Made by a program: the position numbers and the translations under genes. 64,000 bases of DNA. It comes from Roseiarcus sp963759955. GTDB taxonomy: Bacteria; Pseudomonadota; Alphaproteobacteria; Rhizobiales; Beijerinckiaceae. The notes beneath the pieces were generated by a model that saw only the letters and a program-made list of their open reading frames with translations, did not search any database and was not told the DNA's origin. The DNA lies in NCBI GenBank assembly GCA_963759955.1, contig CAVXCA010000026.1, positions 1 through 64,000 on the forward strand. The letters run 5' to 3'. Position 1 is the stretch's first letter, and each line of letters opens with the position of its first letter. This document shows positions 25,341 through 35,948 of this stretch, in pieces.

Positions 25341-25372
25341 GGGCCCCGCGCTTTCCCCACGGCGCGGGGCCC
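25341..25372 (+). terminator. Perfect GC-rich stem-loop between dppA and dppB
   Basis: GGGCCCCGCG (25341-25350) and CGCGGGGCCC (25363-25372) are perfect 10-base arms with a 12-base loop, nine bases after the dppA stop. It is followed by ACATTTTC. Such hairpins after a binding-protein gene usually stabilise the 5' transcript or partly stop transcription, so that more binding protein than permease is made. That role is inferred. Confidence 0.65.
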
Positions 25373-25391
25373 ACATTTTCCTGGACGGCCC

Positions 25392-26405
25392 ATGCTGATT
25401 TATTTTGTCCGTCGGCTCGCGCTGACCATTCCGACGTTCTTTGCGCTGATGTTCGCGACTTTCGTCGCGATCCGTCTGGTGCCCGGCGATCCTGTGGAAG
25501 TACGGGTGGGCGAGCACGGCATTTCGCCTGAGCGGCTCGCCTTCTTCCGTCACCAATTGGGGCTCGATCTGCCGGTCTGGCGGCAATTCCTCGATTACGT
25601 CTGGCGCATCCTGCATGGCGATTTCGGCGTGTCGTTGGCGACACAGCAGAAAGTGCTGACCGAATTCCTCACCCTGTTCCCCGCGACGGTCGAATTGTCG
25701 ATCTTCGCGATGGCGTTCGCGATTCTGGTCGGCGTTCCCGCCGGCGCGGTCGCCGCGGTCAAGCGCGGCGGATTCTTCGATCAGGCGCTGATGACGATCT
25801 CGCTGTTCGGCTATTCCATGCCGATCTTCTGGTGGGGCCTGCTGCTCATCATGTTCGTGTCGGTGAAACTCGGCCTGACGCCGGTCGCCGGCCGCGTCGA
25901 CCTCATCAACTTCTATTACGATCAGCCCACCGGCTTCATGACCGTCGATGCGCTGCTGTCCGGTCAGCCCGGCGCTTTCCTCGATGCCCTTCATCATCTC
26001 ATTCTGCCCGCCATCGTGCTCGGAACCGTGCCGCTCGGCGTGGTTGCGCGGATGACGCGCTCTTCGATGCTCGAAGTGCTGAGCGAGGACTACGTGCGCA
26101 CCGCGCGCGCCAAGGGGCTCTCGCCGTTGCGGGTCATCGGCGTGCACGCGCTACGCAACGCCCTGCTGCCGGTCGTCACGGTGATCGGCCTTTCGGTCTC
26201 GAGCCTGCTCGCCGGCGCGGTTCTCACCGAAACGATCTTCTCCTGGCCGGGGGTCGGCCATTGGCTGATCGAATCGATCAGCCGGCGCGATTACCCCGCG
26301 TTGCAAGGCGGAGTGATGCTGATCTCCGCGGTCGTCATCTCGGTCAATCTCATCGTCGACCTCGTCTACGGCGCCATCAACCCGAGAATCCGCCATGGCC
26401 GCTGA
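25392..26405 (+). CDS. dppB: Peptide ABC transporter permease (DppB-like)
   Basis: First membrane subunit of the peptide importer. The 337-residue protein has six hydrophobic helices, the N-terminal pattern MLIYFVRRLALTIPTFFALMFATF of DppB/OppB, and the coupling motif YVRTARAKGLSPLRVIGVHALRNALLP (EAA loop, about 235-265). It overlaps dppC by 11 bases. Confidence 0.95.
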   Translation: MLIYFVRRLALTIPTFFALMFATFVAIRLVPGDPVEVRVGEHGISPERLAFFRHQLGLDLPVWRQFLDYVWRILHGDFGVSLATQQKVLTEFLTLFPATVELSIFAMAFAILVGVPAGAVAAVKRGGFFDQALMTISLFGYSMPIFWWGLLLIMFVSVKLGLTPVAGRVDLINFYYDQPTGFMTVDALLSGQPGAFLDALHHLILPAIVLGTVPLGVVARMTRSSMLEVLSEDYVRTARAKGLSPLRVIGVHALRNALLPVVTVIGLSVSSLLAGAVLTETIFSWPGVGHWLIESISRRDYPALQGGVMLISAVVISVNLIVDLVYGAINPRIRHGR

Positions 26406-27318
26406 CGTCGCGATTCCCGCTGCCGCCGCCGACGAGGGCGCGCGCGTCCTCGCGCAGCCCTCGCCGATCGCCGCCTTCTGGGCGGCGTTTCGCGAGAATA
26501 AAGGCGCTGTGCTCGGTCTCACGGTCGTCTTGACGATCATCGCCGTCGCGCTCGGCGCCGATTTCCTCGCGCCGCACTCGCCGATCGAGCAGTTTCGCGA
26601 CGCGGTGCGCGCGCCGCCGGTCTGGCAGACCGGGGGCTCGTGGCGTTTCGCGCTCGGTACCGACGGCGACGGCCACGACACGCTTTCGCGACTGATCTAC
26701 GGCGCGCGCGTTTCGCTGTTCATCGGCCTTTCCGTGATGAGCGTTTCGTTCGTCGTCGGCGTCGTGCTCGGCCTGGCCAGCGCGATGGCGGGCTCGGTCG
26801 CCGACGTTCTGATCACCCGCGTGATGGATCTCATCATGGCGGTGCCGAGCCTGGTGCTCGCCATCCTCGTCGTCGCCATCCTCGGGCCGAGCCTCGCCAA
26901 CACCATCGTCGCGGTGACCATCGTCTATCTCCCGCGCTACGTGCGTCTGGTGCGCGCTTCGGCGCTGGGCGAGCTCAATAAGGACTATGTGACGGCGGCG
27001 CGCGTCGTCGGCGTCGGCCCGCTGCGGCTGACCTTTTCGACAGTGCTGCCGAACTGCCTCGCACCGCTCATCGTCCAGGCGGCGCTCGGCGTCTCGGATG
27101 CGATCCTCGAGGCCGCCGGCCTCGGCTTTCTCGGCTTGGGCGCGCAGCCGCCGACGCCGGAGTGGGGCGCCATGCTCGCCGATTCGCGCGAGTTCATCCG
27201 TTCCGATCCCTGGATCGTCACGTTGCCGGGTCTTGCGATCCTGATCACCGTCGTCGCGATCAACCTGACCGGCGACGGGTTGCGCGACGCGCTCGATCCC
27301 AAGATGCGGCGGAGCTAG
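26395..27318 (+). CDS. dppC: Peptide ABC transporter permease (DppC-like)
   Basis: Second membrane subunit. The 307-residue protein has the N-terminal cytoplasmic stretch followed by a first helix (AVLGLTVVLTIIAVALG). It then has the family block LGTDGDGHDTLSRLIYGARVSL and the EAA loop KDYVTAARVVGVGPLRLTFSTVLPN. The C-terminus reads DGLRDALDPKMRRS, the usual end of DppC proteins. The start lies inside the dppB end, showing tight translational coupling. Confidence 0.95.
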   Translation: MAADVAIPAAAADEGARVLAQPSPIAAFWAAFRENKGAVLGLTVVLTIIAVALGADFLAPHSPIEQFRDAVRAPPVWQTGGSWRFALGTDGDGHDTLSRLIYGARVSLFIGLSVMSVSFVVGVVLGLASAMAGSVADVLITRVMDLIMAVPSLVLAILVVAILGPSLANTIVAVTIVYLPRYVRLVRASALGELNKDYVTAARVVGVGPLRLTFSTVLPNCLAPLIVQAALGVSDAILEAAGLGFLGLGAQPPTPEWGAMLADSREFIRSDPWIVTLPGLAILITVVAINLTGDGLRDALDPKMRRS

Positions 27319-27323
27319 GCGCC

Positions 27324-28318
27324 ATGCCCCTGCTCGAAGTGCGCAATCTCAGCGTCGCCTTCGCCACCCGCCACGGCGAATTCCTGGCAGTGGACGGCGT
27401 TGACGTGACGGTCGACCGGGACGAGGTGCTCGCCATCGTCGGCGAGTCCGGTTCAGGCAAGTCGGTGGCGATGCTCGCGGTGATGGGCCTGCTGCCCTTC
27501 ACCGCGCGCGTCAGCGCCGACCGCATGGCGTTCGACGGCGCTGACCTGATGACGATGACGCCCAAGGAGCGCCGTCGCATCGCCGGCAAGGATTTGGCGA
27601 TGATCTTTCAGGAGCCGATGTCCTCGCTCAATCCGTGTTTCACCGTCGGCTTTCAGGTCGGCGAAGCGCTCAAGACCCATCTCGGCCTCGATCGCCGCGC
27701 CCGCGCAAAGCGCGTCGTCGAGCTGTTGGAGGAGGTCGGCATTCCCGACCCCGCGAGCCGCACGAAGGCTTTTCCCCATCAGCTCTCCGGCGGCATGAGC
27801 CAGCGGGTGATGATCGCGATGGCGCTGGCGTGCCGGCCCAAGCTGCTGATCGCCGACGAGCCGACGACCGCGCTCGATGTGACGATCCAGGCGCAGATCC
27901 TCGATCTCCTGGTGTCGCTACGCAAGCAGAACGGCATGGGCCTGGTGCTCATCACCCACGACATGGGCGTCGTCGCCGAGACCGCCGATCGCGTCATCGT
28001 GCAATATGCGGGTCAGCAGGTGGAGGCGAACACGACGCGCGGCCTCTTCGCCGATCCGCACCATCCCTATACCGCGGCCCTGCTCGCCGCGCTTCCCGAA
28101 CGCGCGACCGAGCGCCGCCTGCCGGCCATTCCCGGCGTCGTCCCCGGCCAGTTCGATCGGCCCAAGGGGTGCCTGTTCGCGCCGCGTTGCGCCTTTGTCT
28201 TCGACGCGTGCCGGCGCGCCGCGCCGACCCCCGCCGCGGCGGAGATGGGGCGCGCCCTGTGCTACACGCCGCTGAGCGGCGGCGTTCCGACGGCGGCGGC
28301 GAAGGCGGGGGCGCCCGC

Positions 28319-28322
<4 letters not shown>
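27324..28322 (+). CDS. dppD: Peptide ABC transporter ATP-binding protein (DppD-like)
   Basis: First ATPase subunit of the peptide importer. The 332-residue product has Walker A GESGSGKS, the Q-loop block FQEPMSSLNPCF, the signature LSGGMSQR and Walker B LLIADEPTTALD. The C-terminal oligopeptide-transporter extension carries cysteines in KGCLFAPRCAF and CRRAAPT, known in related proteins to bind an iron-sulfur cluster. ATG 27324 lies five bases after the dppC stop. The end overlaps dppF as ATGA. Confidence 0.95.
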
Positions 28323-29277
<955 letters not shown>

Positions 29278-29281
<4 letters not shown>

Positions 29282-30894
29282 GCGCGAGCGAAACTTACGA
29301 TTATATCGTCGTCGGCGCGGGGTCGGCGGGCTGCGTGCTCGCCAACCGGCTTTCCGCCGATCCGCGCAACCGCGTGTTGCTCCTCGAAGCGGGCGGGCGC
29401 GACAATTGGATCTGGCTGCATATCCCCGTCGGCTACCTCTATGCCATCGGCGACCCGCGCGCCGACTGGTGCTTCAAGACGCAAAGCGAACCCGGCCTCA
29501 ACGGCCGCGCGATCGCCTATCCGCGCGGCCGCGTCGTCGGCGGCTCGTCGGCCATCAACGGCATGATCTACATGCGCGGCCAAGCCGCCGACTACGACGG
29601 CTGGCGCCAACTCGGCCTCGAGGGCTGGGGCTGGAACGACGTCCTGCCGTTCTTCACGCGTCACGAAGACCACCACGCCGGCGCCAGCGCGCTGCACGGC
29701 GCCGGCGGCGAGTGGCGCGTCGAGCGCCAGCGCCTGTCCTGGCCGATCCTCGACGCGGTGCGCGAGGCGGCGGCCGAAATCGGCATACCCAAAGTCGACG
29801 ACTTCAATGGCGGCGACAACGAGGGCTGCGATTATTTCGAAGTCAATCAGCGCCGCGGTCGGCGCTGGAGCGCGGCGCGCGGCTTTCTCGCGCCCGTCCT
29901 CAACCGCCCCAATCTGCGCCTCGTCACCGGCGCCCAAGCCGAACGGCTGGTCTTCGAAGGGCGCCGCGCCGTCGCCCTGCGCTACGCGCAAAGCGGGCGA
30001 AGTTTTGAGGCGCGCGCCCGGGGCGAGATCGTCCTCGCCGCCGGCGCGATCGGCACGCCGCAGCTTCTGGAGCTGTCGGGCGTCGGCCGCCCGGATGTCC
30101 TTGCCGGCCTCGGCCAAGAGGTCGTGCACGCGCTGCCCGGCGTCGGCGAGAACCTGCAGGACCATTTGCAGTTGCGGACCATCTTCCGCGTTTCCGGCGC
30201 GCGCACGCTGAACGTCGAGGCCCGCTCGCTGTTGCGACGCGCTGGAATGGCGCTGGACTATGCGTTGCGGCGGCGCGGCCCGATGACGATGGCGCCCTCG
30301 CAACTCGGGCTGTTCGCCAAGACCTCGCCGGATTTCGCAACCGCCAATGTGGAATTCCATGTCCAGCCGCTTTCGCTCGATCGTTTCGGCGAGCCCTTGC
30401 ACGAGTTTCCCGCAATAACCCTCAGCGTGTGCAACTTGCGGCCTACAAGTTGTGGTTCATGTCATGCGGCAAGCGCGGACCCGCGCGCCGCGCTGGTCAT
30501 CAAGCCGAACTATCTCACGTCGGATCAAGATGTTCGTGTCGCCGTCGACTCGATCCGGCTCGCGCGTCGCCTTGCCGCCGCGCCGGCTTTGGCGCGCTAC
30601 CGCCCCGATGAACTACGACCGGGGGTTGCGGCACAAAGCAACTTGGAGCTCGCGGCGGCGGCGGGCGAGATCGGCACGACGATTTTCCATCCCGTCGGCA
30701 CCGCGAAAATGGGCCGCGACGACGATCCGGGCGCGGTGACCGACGCGCGGCTGCGCGTGCGCGGGCTGGCGGCATTGCGCGTCGCCGACGCCTCCGTGAT
30801 GCCGCGCATCACCTCCGGCAACACCAATTCGCCGACCATGATGATCGCCGAGAAGGCCGCGGCGATGATTCTCGCCGACGCCGGGGGGCGGTGA
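29278..30894 (+). CDS. GMC-family FAD-dependent oxidoreductase (choline/alcohol dehydrogenase type)
   Basis: The 538-residue flavoprotein oxidises an alcohol, choline-like or sugar substrate. It has the FAD-binding motif VVGAGSAGCVLANRLS, GMC signature 1 in the region GRVVGGSSAINGMIYMRG, and signature 2 near GAIGTPQLLELSGVG. The C-terminal catalytic block is FHPVGTAKMG with the active-site histidine and NTNSPTMMIAEKAA. ATG 29278 overlaps the dppF stop, so it belongs to the transporter operon. The substrate is unknown. Confidence 0.9.
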
Positions 30895-30895
30895 G

Positions 30896-31369
30896 ATGCG
30901 CGAGCCGCCGCCGCCCGGGCTCGTCGACGGCCGCCAGTCCGAGACGGCGTCGGGGATCGCGCGCGGGGTGCGCCGGCTGTTGCGCGCGCGGGGATTTTCC
31001 ACTGTCACCGAGCTGCCGCTGCTCGACGGCCGCCGCGCCGACGTGGTCGCGCTCAACGGCGAGGGCGCGCTGCTGATCGTCGAGATCAAGTCGTCGGTCG
31101 CCGATTTTCGCGCCGACCACAAGTGGCGCGACTACGCCGCCCATTGCGACCGGCTCTATTTCGCTATTTCCGAACAAATGCCCGTCGAGATCATGCCCCT
31201 GGACGCCGGCCTGATCGTCGCCGACCCCTACGGCGCGGAAATCCTGCGCGAGGCGACGCCGCGCGCCATCGCCCCAGCGACCCGCCGCGCCGTGACGCTA
31301 CGCTTCGCGCAAGCCGCCGCCGACCGGCTGCATCGCCTCGCCGACCCCGGCGCGCTGTCCGAATTCTGA
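30896..31369 (+). CDS. mmcB: MmcB-family DNA repair protein
   Basis: The 157-residue protein belongs to the MmcB family, a small PD-(D/E)xK-like nuclease-fold group described in Caulobacter for mitomycin damage tolerance. The nuclease-like core is LPLLDGRRADVVALNGEGALLIVEIKSSVADF: D in GRRAD and the ExK in VEIK are visible, followed by DHKWRDYAAHCDRLYFAI. It starts one base after the GMC gene stop and ends the operon. The function is transferred from the family. Confidence 0.85.
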   Translation: MREPPPPGLVDGRQSETASGIARGVRRLLRARGFSTVTELPLLDGRRADVVALNGEGALLIVEIKSSVADFRADHKWRDYAAHCDRLYFAISEQMPVEIMPLDAGLIVADPYGAEILREATPRAIAPATRRAVTLRFAQAAADRLHRLADPGALSEF

Positions 31370-31420
31370 TCCGTGCGTCCGCCGGCGCCTCGCCCGACCG
31401 CGCCGCGCCGCGGAAAGCCG

Positions 31421-32797
31421 CTATCGGCTTGCGGCCTGGTTCTGCGGGCAAGCCTCGTCGAACAGCAATGTCGCGTCGTCGGCGCCGACGGGATCGATCG
31501 TCACCGGCGGCTGGCTGGCGTGGGCCTCCCCGTCCGTCCCGGTGGGGGTTTCCCCGTTCGGTTCGATGAAACTGACGACGGCGCGCCCGTCGCGGTTCAG
31601 CCGGCAAAAGGCCTCGAGGGGAATCGCCACCCGCATCGGCTCGCCCGCGGCGGGCTTTGCCACGCGAAATTCCGCGCCCTCGGGATAGAGGATGAGGAAA
31701 ATCCCCGAGCCGGGCGCCTCGACCGGCGCGCCGCCGGCCGAATCGCGCGCCAGGAAGGTCGCAAGCACCCCGCCGCCCCCGCGGCGGTAAGCGAACGACG
31801 CTTCGAGCGCCGCCGGGCGGCCCGCGAGCGGGCGTTCGAGCGGCGAGGCGACCTTCGCCGTAAAAAGCGATGCGGCGCCCGACTGCGCGTCGATCGGCTG
31901 TCCTCTCAAGCCGTTCGCCCCCGCGTCCTCGACGATGGGCGATGCGCCGTCGACCCAGATTGTCGCCAGACGCGAAGTCGCGAGTTCCTCGGCGGTCAGC
32001 CAGCGGACGTCCTTCGCCGGCGTCGTCAGCATCAGCTTCATCACGGGATCGAGGACGCCCATTTCCTGGAGATAGCGGCCGACGCTGTCGTCGACGCCTC
32101 TATCGGCGGCCTTTCTCGTCGTCGCTGTCGAGCGGCGCTCGGCGACGAGCTTACGGGAGAGTTCGAGCTTCACGCCGGCCAGGACGAGATAGCGCACCGC
32201 GTACGAGCGCTTGACCTCGGTCTTGGTGACGAGCTCGGTCATTTGATGAACGCCGACGAACGACAGCGGGCTGACGTATCGTTCGATTCCGCCGGCCAGC
32301 ACGAGCGTGCACGCCGAAGCGCAATAGGCGCCGAACGACATCGCCGAGCCTCGCGCCTCGCCGCAATTCCTCACGCTCGCGGCGCAGGGCGCGATGGCGG
32401 TGTGGGCGACGACGACGGCCAGGCGCCTGGCGCGGATCAAGCGGCCCATCGCGATCGCGTCTTGCACCGAGCCGCCGGCTGAATTGATGAGGATCGGCAG
32501 GCGGCGATCGCCGACCGCCGCGACGACGCGGGCCAGCGCGTCGGCCGTCCCTATGACGATCTTGCCTTCGGCCGATATCCATTCCGGGCAGTCCGGCTGG
32601 CAGGCCGAGCCGTCGCTCCTGACGCGGACGAATTGCATCGGGGCCTGGGAAATCGGCGCCGCCTGAGGCGCGGGCGCGGCCTCGCCATGGCGGGCCGCGA
32701 CGGCCCCGCCCGCGAGCAGCGCGACTGTCACGACGACTCGCGCCGCGCGTGCGAGGACGCGACCCACGCGAGGGCGGAAATGTTGCGCGGAAAGCAT
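31421..32797 (-). CDS. Secreted ClpP/crotonase-fold protein
   Basis: The 458-residue protein has a signal peptide (about 1-40, basic residues then VVVTVALLAGGAVAA). It is followed by a ClpP-like core with ILINSAGGSVQDAIAMGRLIRAR (about 110-132) and AMSFGAYCASACTLVLAGG, where the serine in CASAC corresponds to the nucleophile position of ClpP-like proteases. It matches a group of alphaproteobacterial periplasmic proteins of unknown function. A longer frame to 33049 overlaps trpA and was rejected. It is divergent from trpA, with an 85-base spacer between the starts. Confidence 0.75.
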   Translation of the reverse strand: MLSAQHFRPRVGRVLARAARVVVTVALLAGGAVAARHGEAAPAPQAAPISQAPMQFVRVRSDGSACQPDCPEWISAEGKIVIGTADALARVVAAVGDRRLPILINSAGGSVQDAIAMGRLIRARRLAVVVAHTAIAPCAASVRNCGEARGSAMSFGAYCASACTLVLAGGIERYVSPLSFVGVHQMTELVTKTEVKRSYAVRYLVLAGVKLELSRKLVAERRSTATTRKAADRGVDDSVGRYLQEMGVLDPVMKLMLTTPAKDVRWLTAEELATSRLATIWVDGASPIVEDAGANGLRGQPIDAQSGAASLFTAKVASPLERPLAGRPAALEASFAYRRGGGGVLATFLARDSAGGAPVEAPGSGIFLILYPEGAEFRVAKPAAGEPMRVAIPLEAFCRLNRDGRAVVSFIEPNGETPTGTDGEAHASQPPVTIDPVGADDATLLFDEACPQNQAASR

Positions 32798-32882
32798 GTT
32801 GGCAATTATCGCGGCGGATGTTTCCCATGTCGAGCCCCGCGTCGGTTTCCATCGCACGCGCGCTTGTGCTAACGAACCGCGC

Positions 32883-33737
32883 ATGACCACTCGCATCGAT
32901 CGCCGTTTCGCCGCCCTGAGCGCCCAGCGCCGCGCCGCGCTCGTCACCTTCGTGATGGCGGGCGATCCGGACGCGGCGACGTCGCTCGCGATCGTCGAGG
33001 CGTTGCCGAAGGCCGGCGCCGACGTGATCGAGATCGGCATGCCGTTCACCGATCCGATGGCCGACGGGCCGGCGATTCAGGCTGCGGGCCTGCGCGCGCT
33101 TCATGGCGGGCAGACCTTGCGCAAGACCCTGGCGCTGGTGCGCGAATTTCGCGCCGGGGACGCAGATACGCCGGTCTTGCTGATGGGCTATTACAACCCG
33201 ATCTACGTCTACGGCGTCGAAGCGTTCCTGCGCGACGCCGACGCCGCCGGAGTCGACGGGCTGATCGTCGTCGACCTGCCGCCGGAGGAAGACGAGGAGT
33301 TGTGCCTGCCGGCGTTGAAGGCCGGGCTCAATTTCATCCGCCTGGCGGCGCCGACCACGGACGACAAGCGCCTTCCGACCGTTCTCGCCAACACCTCCGG
33401 CTTTGTCTATTATGTGTCGATCACCGGCATTACGGGTTCGGCGGCGCCCGACGCGTCGAAAGTCGGCGAGGCGGTTGCGCGCATCAAGCGCCACACGGAT
33501 CTGCCGGTCGCAGTCGGGTTCGGCGTCAAGGACGCCGCGAGCGCGGCCGGCATCGCCGCCAAGGCGGACGGTGTCGTCGTCGGATCGGCGCTGGTCGACG
33601 CCTTGCGCGCCTCGCTCGTCGACGGCAAGGCGGGGCCCGGCACGGTCGCCGCGGTCGCCGGGCTGGTCGAGAAGATCGCGGCCGGCGTGCGCGGCGTCGT
33701 CAAGGCCGCGCCGGAGTTAGCGAGGGAAGGCCGATGA
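32883..33737 (+). CDS. trpA: Tryptophan synthase alpha subunit
   Basis: TrpA cleaves indole-3-glycerol phosphate and passes indole to TrpB. The 284-residue protein has the catalytic glutamate in DVIEIGMPFTDPMADGPAIQ, the catalytic aspartate in GVDGLIVVDLPPEE, and the phosphate-binding YYVSITGITGSA and VGFGVKDA. It is the first gene of a trpA-accD-folC unit conserved in alphaproteobacteria, but trpB and trpF, which usually precede it, are absent here. The end overlaps accD as ATGA. Confidence 0.96.
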   Translation: MTTRIDRRFAALSAQRRAALVTFVMAGDPDAATSLAIVEALPKAGADVIEIGMPFTDPMADGPAIQAAGLRALHGGQTLRKTLALVREFRAGDADTPVLLMGYYNPIYVYGVEAFLRDADAAGVDGLIVVDLPPEEDEELCLPALKAGLNFIRLAAPTTDDKRLPTVLANTSGFVYYVSITGITGSAAPDASKVGEAVARIKRHTDLPVAVGFGVKDAASAAGIAAKADGVVVGSALVDALRASLVDGKAGPGTVAAVAGLVEKIAAGVRGVVKAAPELAREGR

Positions 33738-34600
33738 ACTGGATTTCCAACGTCGTCCCGCCGAAGATCCGCTCCTTCCTGCGGCGCGACACGCCGGAAA
33801 ACCTGTGGGTCAAGTGCCCCGAGAGCGGCCAGCTCGTCTTCCACAAGGACCTCGAAGCCAATCTCATGGTGGTGCCGGGCTCCGGCTACCACATGGCGAT
33901 CGCCCCCAAGGCGCGCCTCGCCGCGCTGTTCGACGAAGGCCAATTCGAAGAGCTGCCGGTGCAGGAGACGCCGACCGACCCGTTGAAATTTCGCGACGTC
34001 AAGCGTTACGCCGACCGTCTCAAGGAGCACCGCGCCAAGACCGGATCTCAAGACGCTATCACGCTCGCGGTCGGCCGCATCGAGGGCCTCGCGACGACGG
34101 TGGCCGTGCACGACTTCGCGTTTCAGGGCGGCACGCTCGGCATCGCCGCGGGCGAGACGATCGTCACCGGGATGACCGAAGCGGTCGCGCGGCGCACGCC
34201 GTTCATCATCTTCACCGCCTCGGGCGGGGCGCGCATGCAGGAGGGCATGTTCGCGCTGATGCAGATGCCGCGCACGACGGTGGCGGTCCAGCGCCTGCGC
34301 GCGGCCAAGCTGCCCTACATCGTGGTGCTGACCAATCCCACCACCGGCGGCGTCACCGCGTCCTATGCGATGCTCGGCGACGTGCAGATCGCCGAACCCG
34401 GCGCCGTGATCGGCTTCGCCGGCGCGCGCGTCATCGAACAGACCGTTCGCGAGCGTCTGCCCGAGGGCTTTCAGCGCGCCGAATTCCTTCAGGCTCACGG
34501 CATGGTCGACATGGTCGTGCCGCGTCCTCAGATGCGCGCGACGCTGGCGCGGCTGTGCCGGATGCTGACCAAGACGCCGGGCGAGCCGGCGGCGGCTTGA
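33734..34600 (+). CDS. accD: Acetyl-CoA carboxylase carboxyltransferase subunit beta
   Basis: AccD is one half of the carboxyltransferase that makes malonyl-CoA for fatty acid synthesis. The 288-residue protein has the carboxyltransferase core with FTASGGARMQEG and NPTTGGVTASYAMLGD. The N-terminal zinc ribbon of enterobacterial AccD is not complete: only one cysteine is seen in LWVKCPESGQLVFHKDLE. From memory this is usual in alphaproteobacteria. It is translated in overlap with trpA; folC follows after 22 bases. Confidence 0.96.
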   Translation: MNWISNVVPPKIRSFLRRDTPENLWVKCPESGQLVFHKDLEANLMVVPGSGYHMAIAPKARLAALFDEGQFEELPVQETPTDPLKFRDVKRYADRLKEHRAKTGSQDAITLAVGRIEGLATTVAVHDFAFQGGTLGIAAGETIVTGMTEAVARRTPFIIFTASGGARMQEGMFALMQMPRTTVAVQRLRAAKLPYIVVLTNPTTGGVTASYAMLGDVQIAEPGAVIGFAGARVIEQTVRERLPEGFQRAEFLQAHGMVDMVVPRPQMRATLARLCRMLTKTPGEPAAA

Positions 34601-34622
34601 CGGGCCGAGTGCGGAGCGCCGC

Positions 34623-35927
34623 ATGAGCCCGACCGACGCGATCTCGGCGCGCTTCGCGCCGCTGCACCCCAAGCGCATCGACCTTTCGCTCGGCCGCATT
34701 CAGCGCCTGCTCGGCGACCTCGGCTCGCCGCACAAGCGCCTGCCGCCGGTCGTGCATGTCGCGGGAACCAACGGCAAGGGCTCGACCGTCGCCTTCATGC
34801 GCGCCGCGCTCGAAGCGGCGGGAAAACGCGTCCACGTCTACACCTCGCCCCATCTGGTGCGCTTCAACGAGCGCATCCGCCTCGCCGGCGCGCTGGTCGA
34901 CGACGAGCGCCTCGCGGGGGCGCTCGACCGCTGCGAGGCGGTCAACGCGGGGCAGTCGATTTCGGTGTTCGAGATCACGACGGCGGCGGCGCTGCTGCTG
35001 TTCAGCGAGACGCCCGCCGATTATCTGCTGCTCGAAGTGGGTTTAGGCGGCCGCTTCGACGCCACCAACGTCATCGACGCGCCGGCCGCGTCGATCATCA
35101 CGCCGGTCTCGCTCGACCATCCGGAATTCCTCGGCGCAACGGTCGAAAAGATCGCCTACGAAAAGGCCGGCATTTTGCGACGCGGCGCGCCAGCGATCAT
35201 CGCCGAGCAGGAGGAGGACGCTCTTCGCGTCATCGAACGCGAGGCGTTGCGCGTCGGCGCGCCGCTCATCGTCGCGGGACGCGACTTCTTCGCCCGCGCC
35301 GAACACGGCCGCTTCATATTCGAAGACCACGACGGCCTGCTCGACCTGCCGCTGCCGCGCCTGGCCGGCCGCCACCAGCACGGCAACGCGGCGACGGCGA
35401 TCGCGGCGCTGCGCGCGATCGAGCCGGATTTGCCGACGCGCGCGCTCGAACAGGCAATGCTGGAGGCCGACTGGCCCGCCCGCCTGCAACGCCTGCGCAG
35501 CGGGCCGCTGGTCGCGCTGGCGCCCGCCCAGGCCGAAGTCTGGCTCGACGGCGCCCATAACGAAGCGGGCGGGCGGGTCCTGGCCGAGGCGATGGCCGAT
35601 TTCGAGGATCAGGCGCCGCGCCCGCTGGCGCTGATCTGCGGCACGCTGACGACCAAGGACACTGCCGGCTTCCTCAGTCATTTCAAGGGACTCGCGCAGG
35701 AGACGCTTGCCGTGCCGATCGCCGGCGAACACGCCGGCCGCCCCGCCGAGGAGGTCGCCGCGATCGCCCGCAGCGTCGGCCTTTCCGCCGCCGCGTGCGA
35801 CAGCGTCGCTTCGGCGCTGCGCTTCCTGGCGGCGCGCGACTGGCCGAAGCCGCCGCGCATCCTGATCGCCGGATCGCTCTATCTCGCGGGCGACGTGCTC
35901 GAAGAGAACGACGCCGCGCCGAGATGA
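34623..35927 (+). CDS. folC: Folylpolyglutamate synthase / dihydrofolate synthase
   Basis: FolC adds glutamate to dihydropteroate and folates. The 434-residue protein has the P-loop VAGTNGKGSTVAF, the HVYTSPHLVRFNERIR block, LEVGLGGRFDATNV, and the C-terminal ligase motif VWLDGAHNEAG. ATG 34623 follows GGAG at normal distance. It closes the trpA-accD-folC unit and is convergent with the next gene, 21 bases apart. Confidence 0.95.
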   Translation: MSPTDAISARFAPLHPKRIDLSLGRIQRLLGDLGSPHKRLPPVVHVAGTNGKGSTVAFMRAALEAAGKRVHVYTSPHLVRFNERIRLAGALVDDERLAGALDRCEAVNAGQSISVFEITTAAALLLFSETPADYLLLEVGLGGRFDATNVIDAPAASIITPVSLDHPEFLGATVEKIAYEKAGILRRGAPAIIAEQEEDALRVIEREALRVGAPLIVAGRDFFARAEHGRFIFEDHDGLLDLPLPRLAGRHQHGNAATAIAALRAIEPDLPTRALEQAMLEADWPARLQRLRSGPLVALAPAQAEVWLDGAHNEAGGRVLAEAMADFEDQAPRPLALICGTLTTKDTAGFLSHFKGLAQETLAVPIAGEHAGRPAEEVAAIARSVGLSAAACDSVASALRFLAARDWPKPPRILIAGSLYLAGDVLEENDAAPR

Positions 35928-35948
35928 CGGCGGTCGCCGAAATTCCTC

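Noticed and set aside
24174..26147. A 657-residue open frame on the minus strand
   Set aside because: It is opposite dppA and dppB, and its His/Asp/Arg-rich sequence has no domain features.
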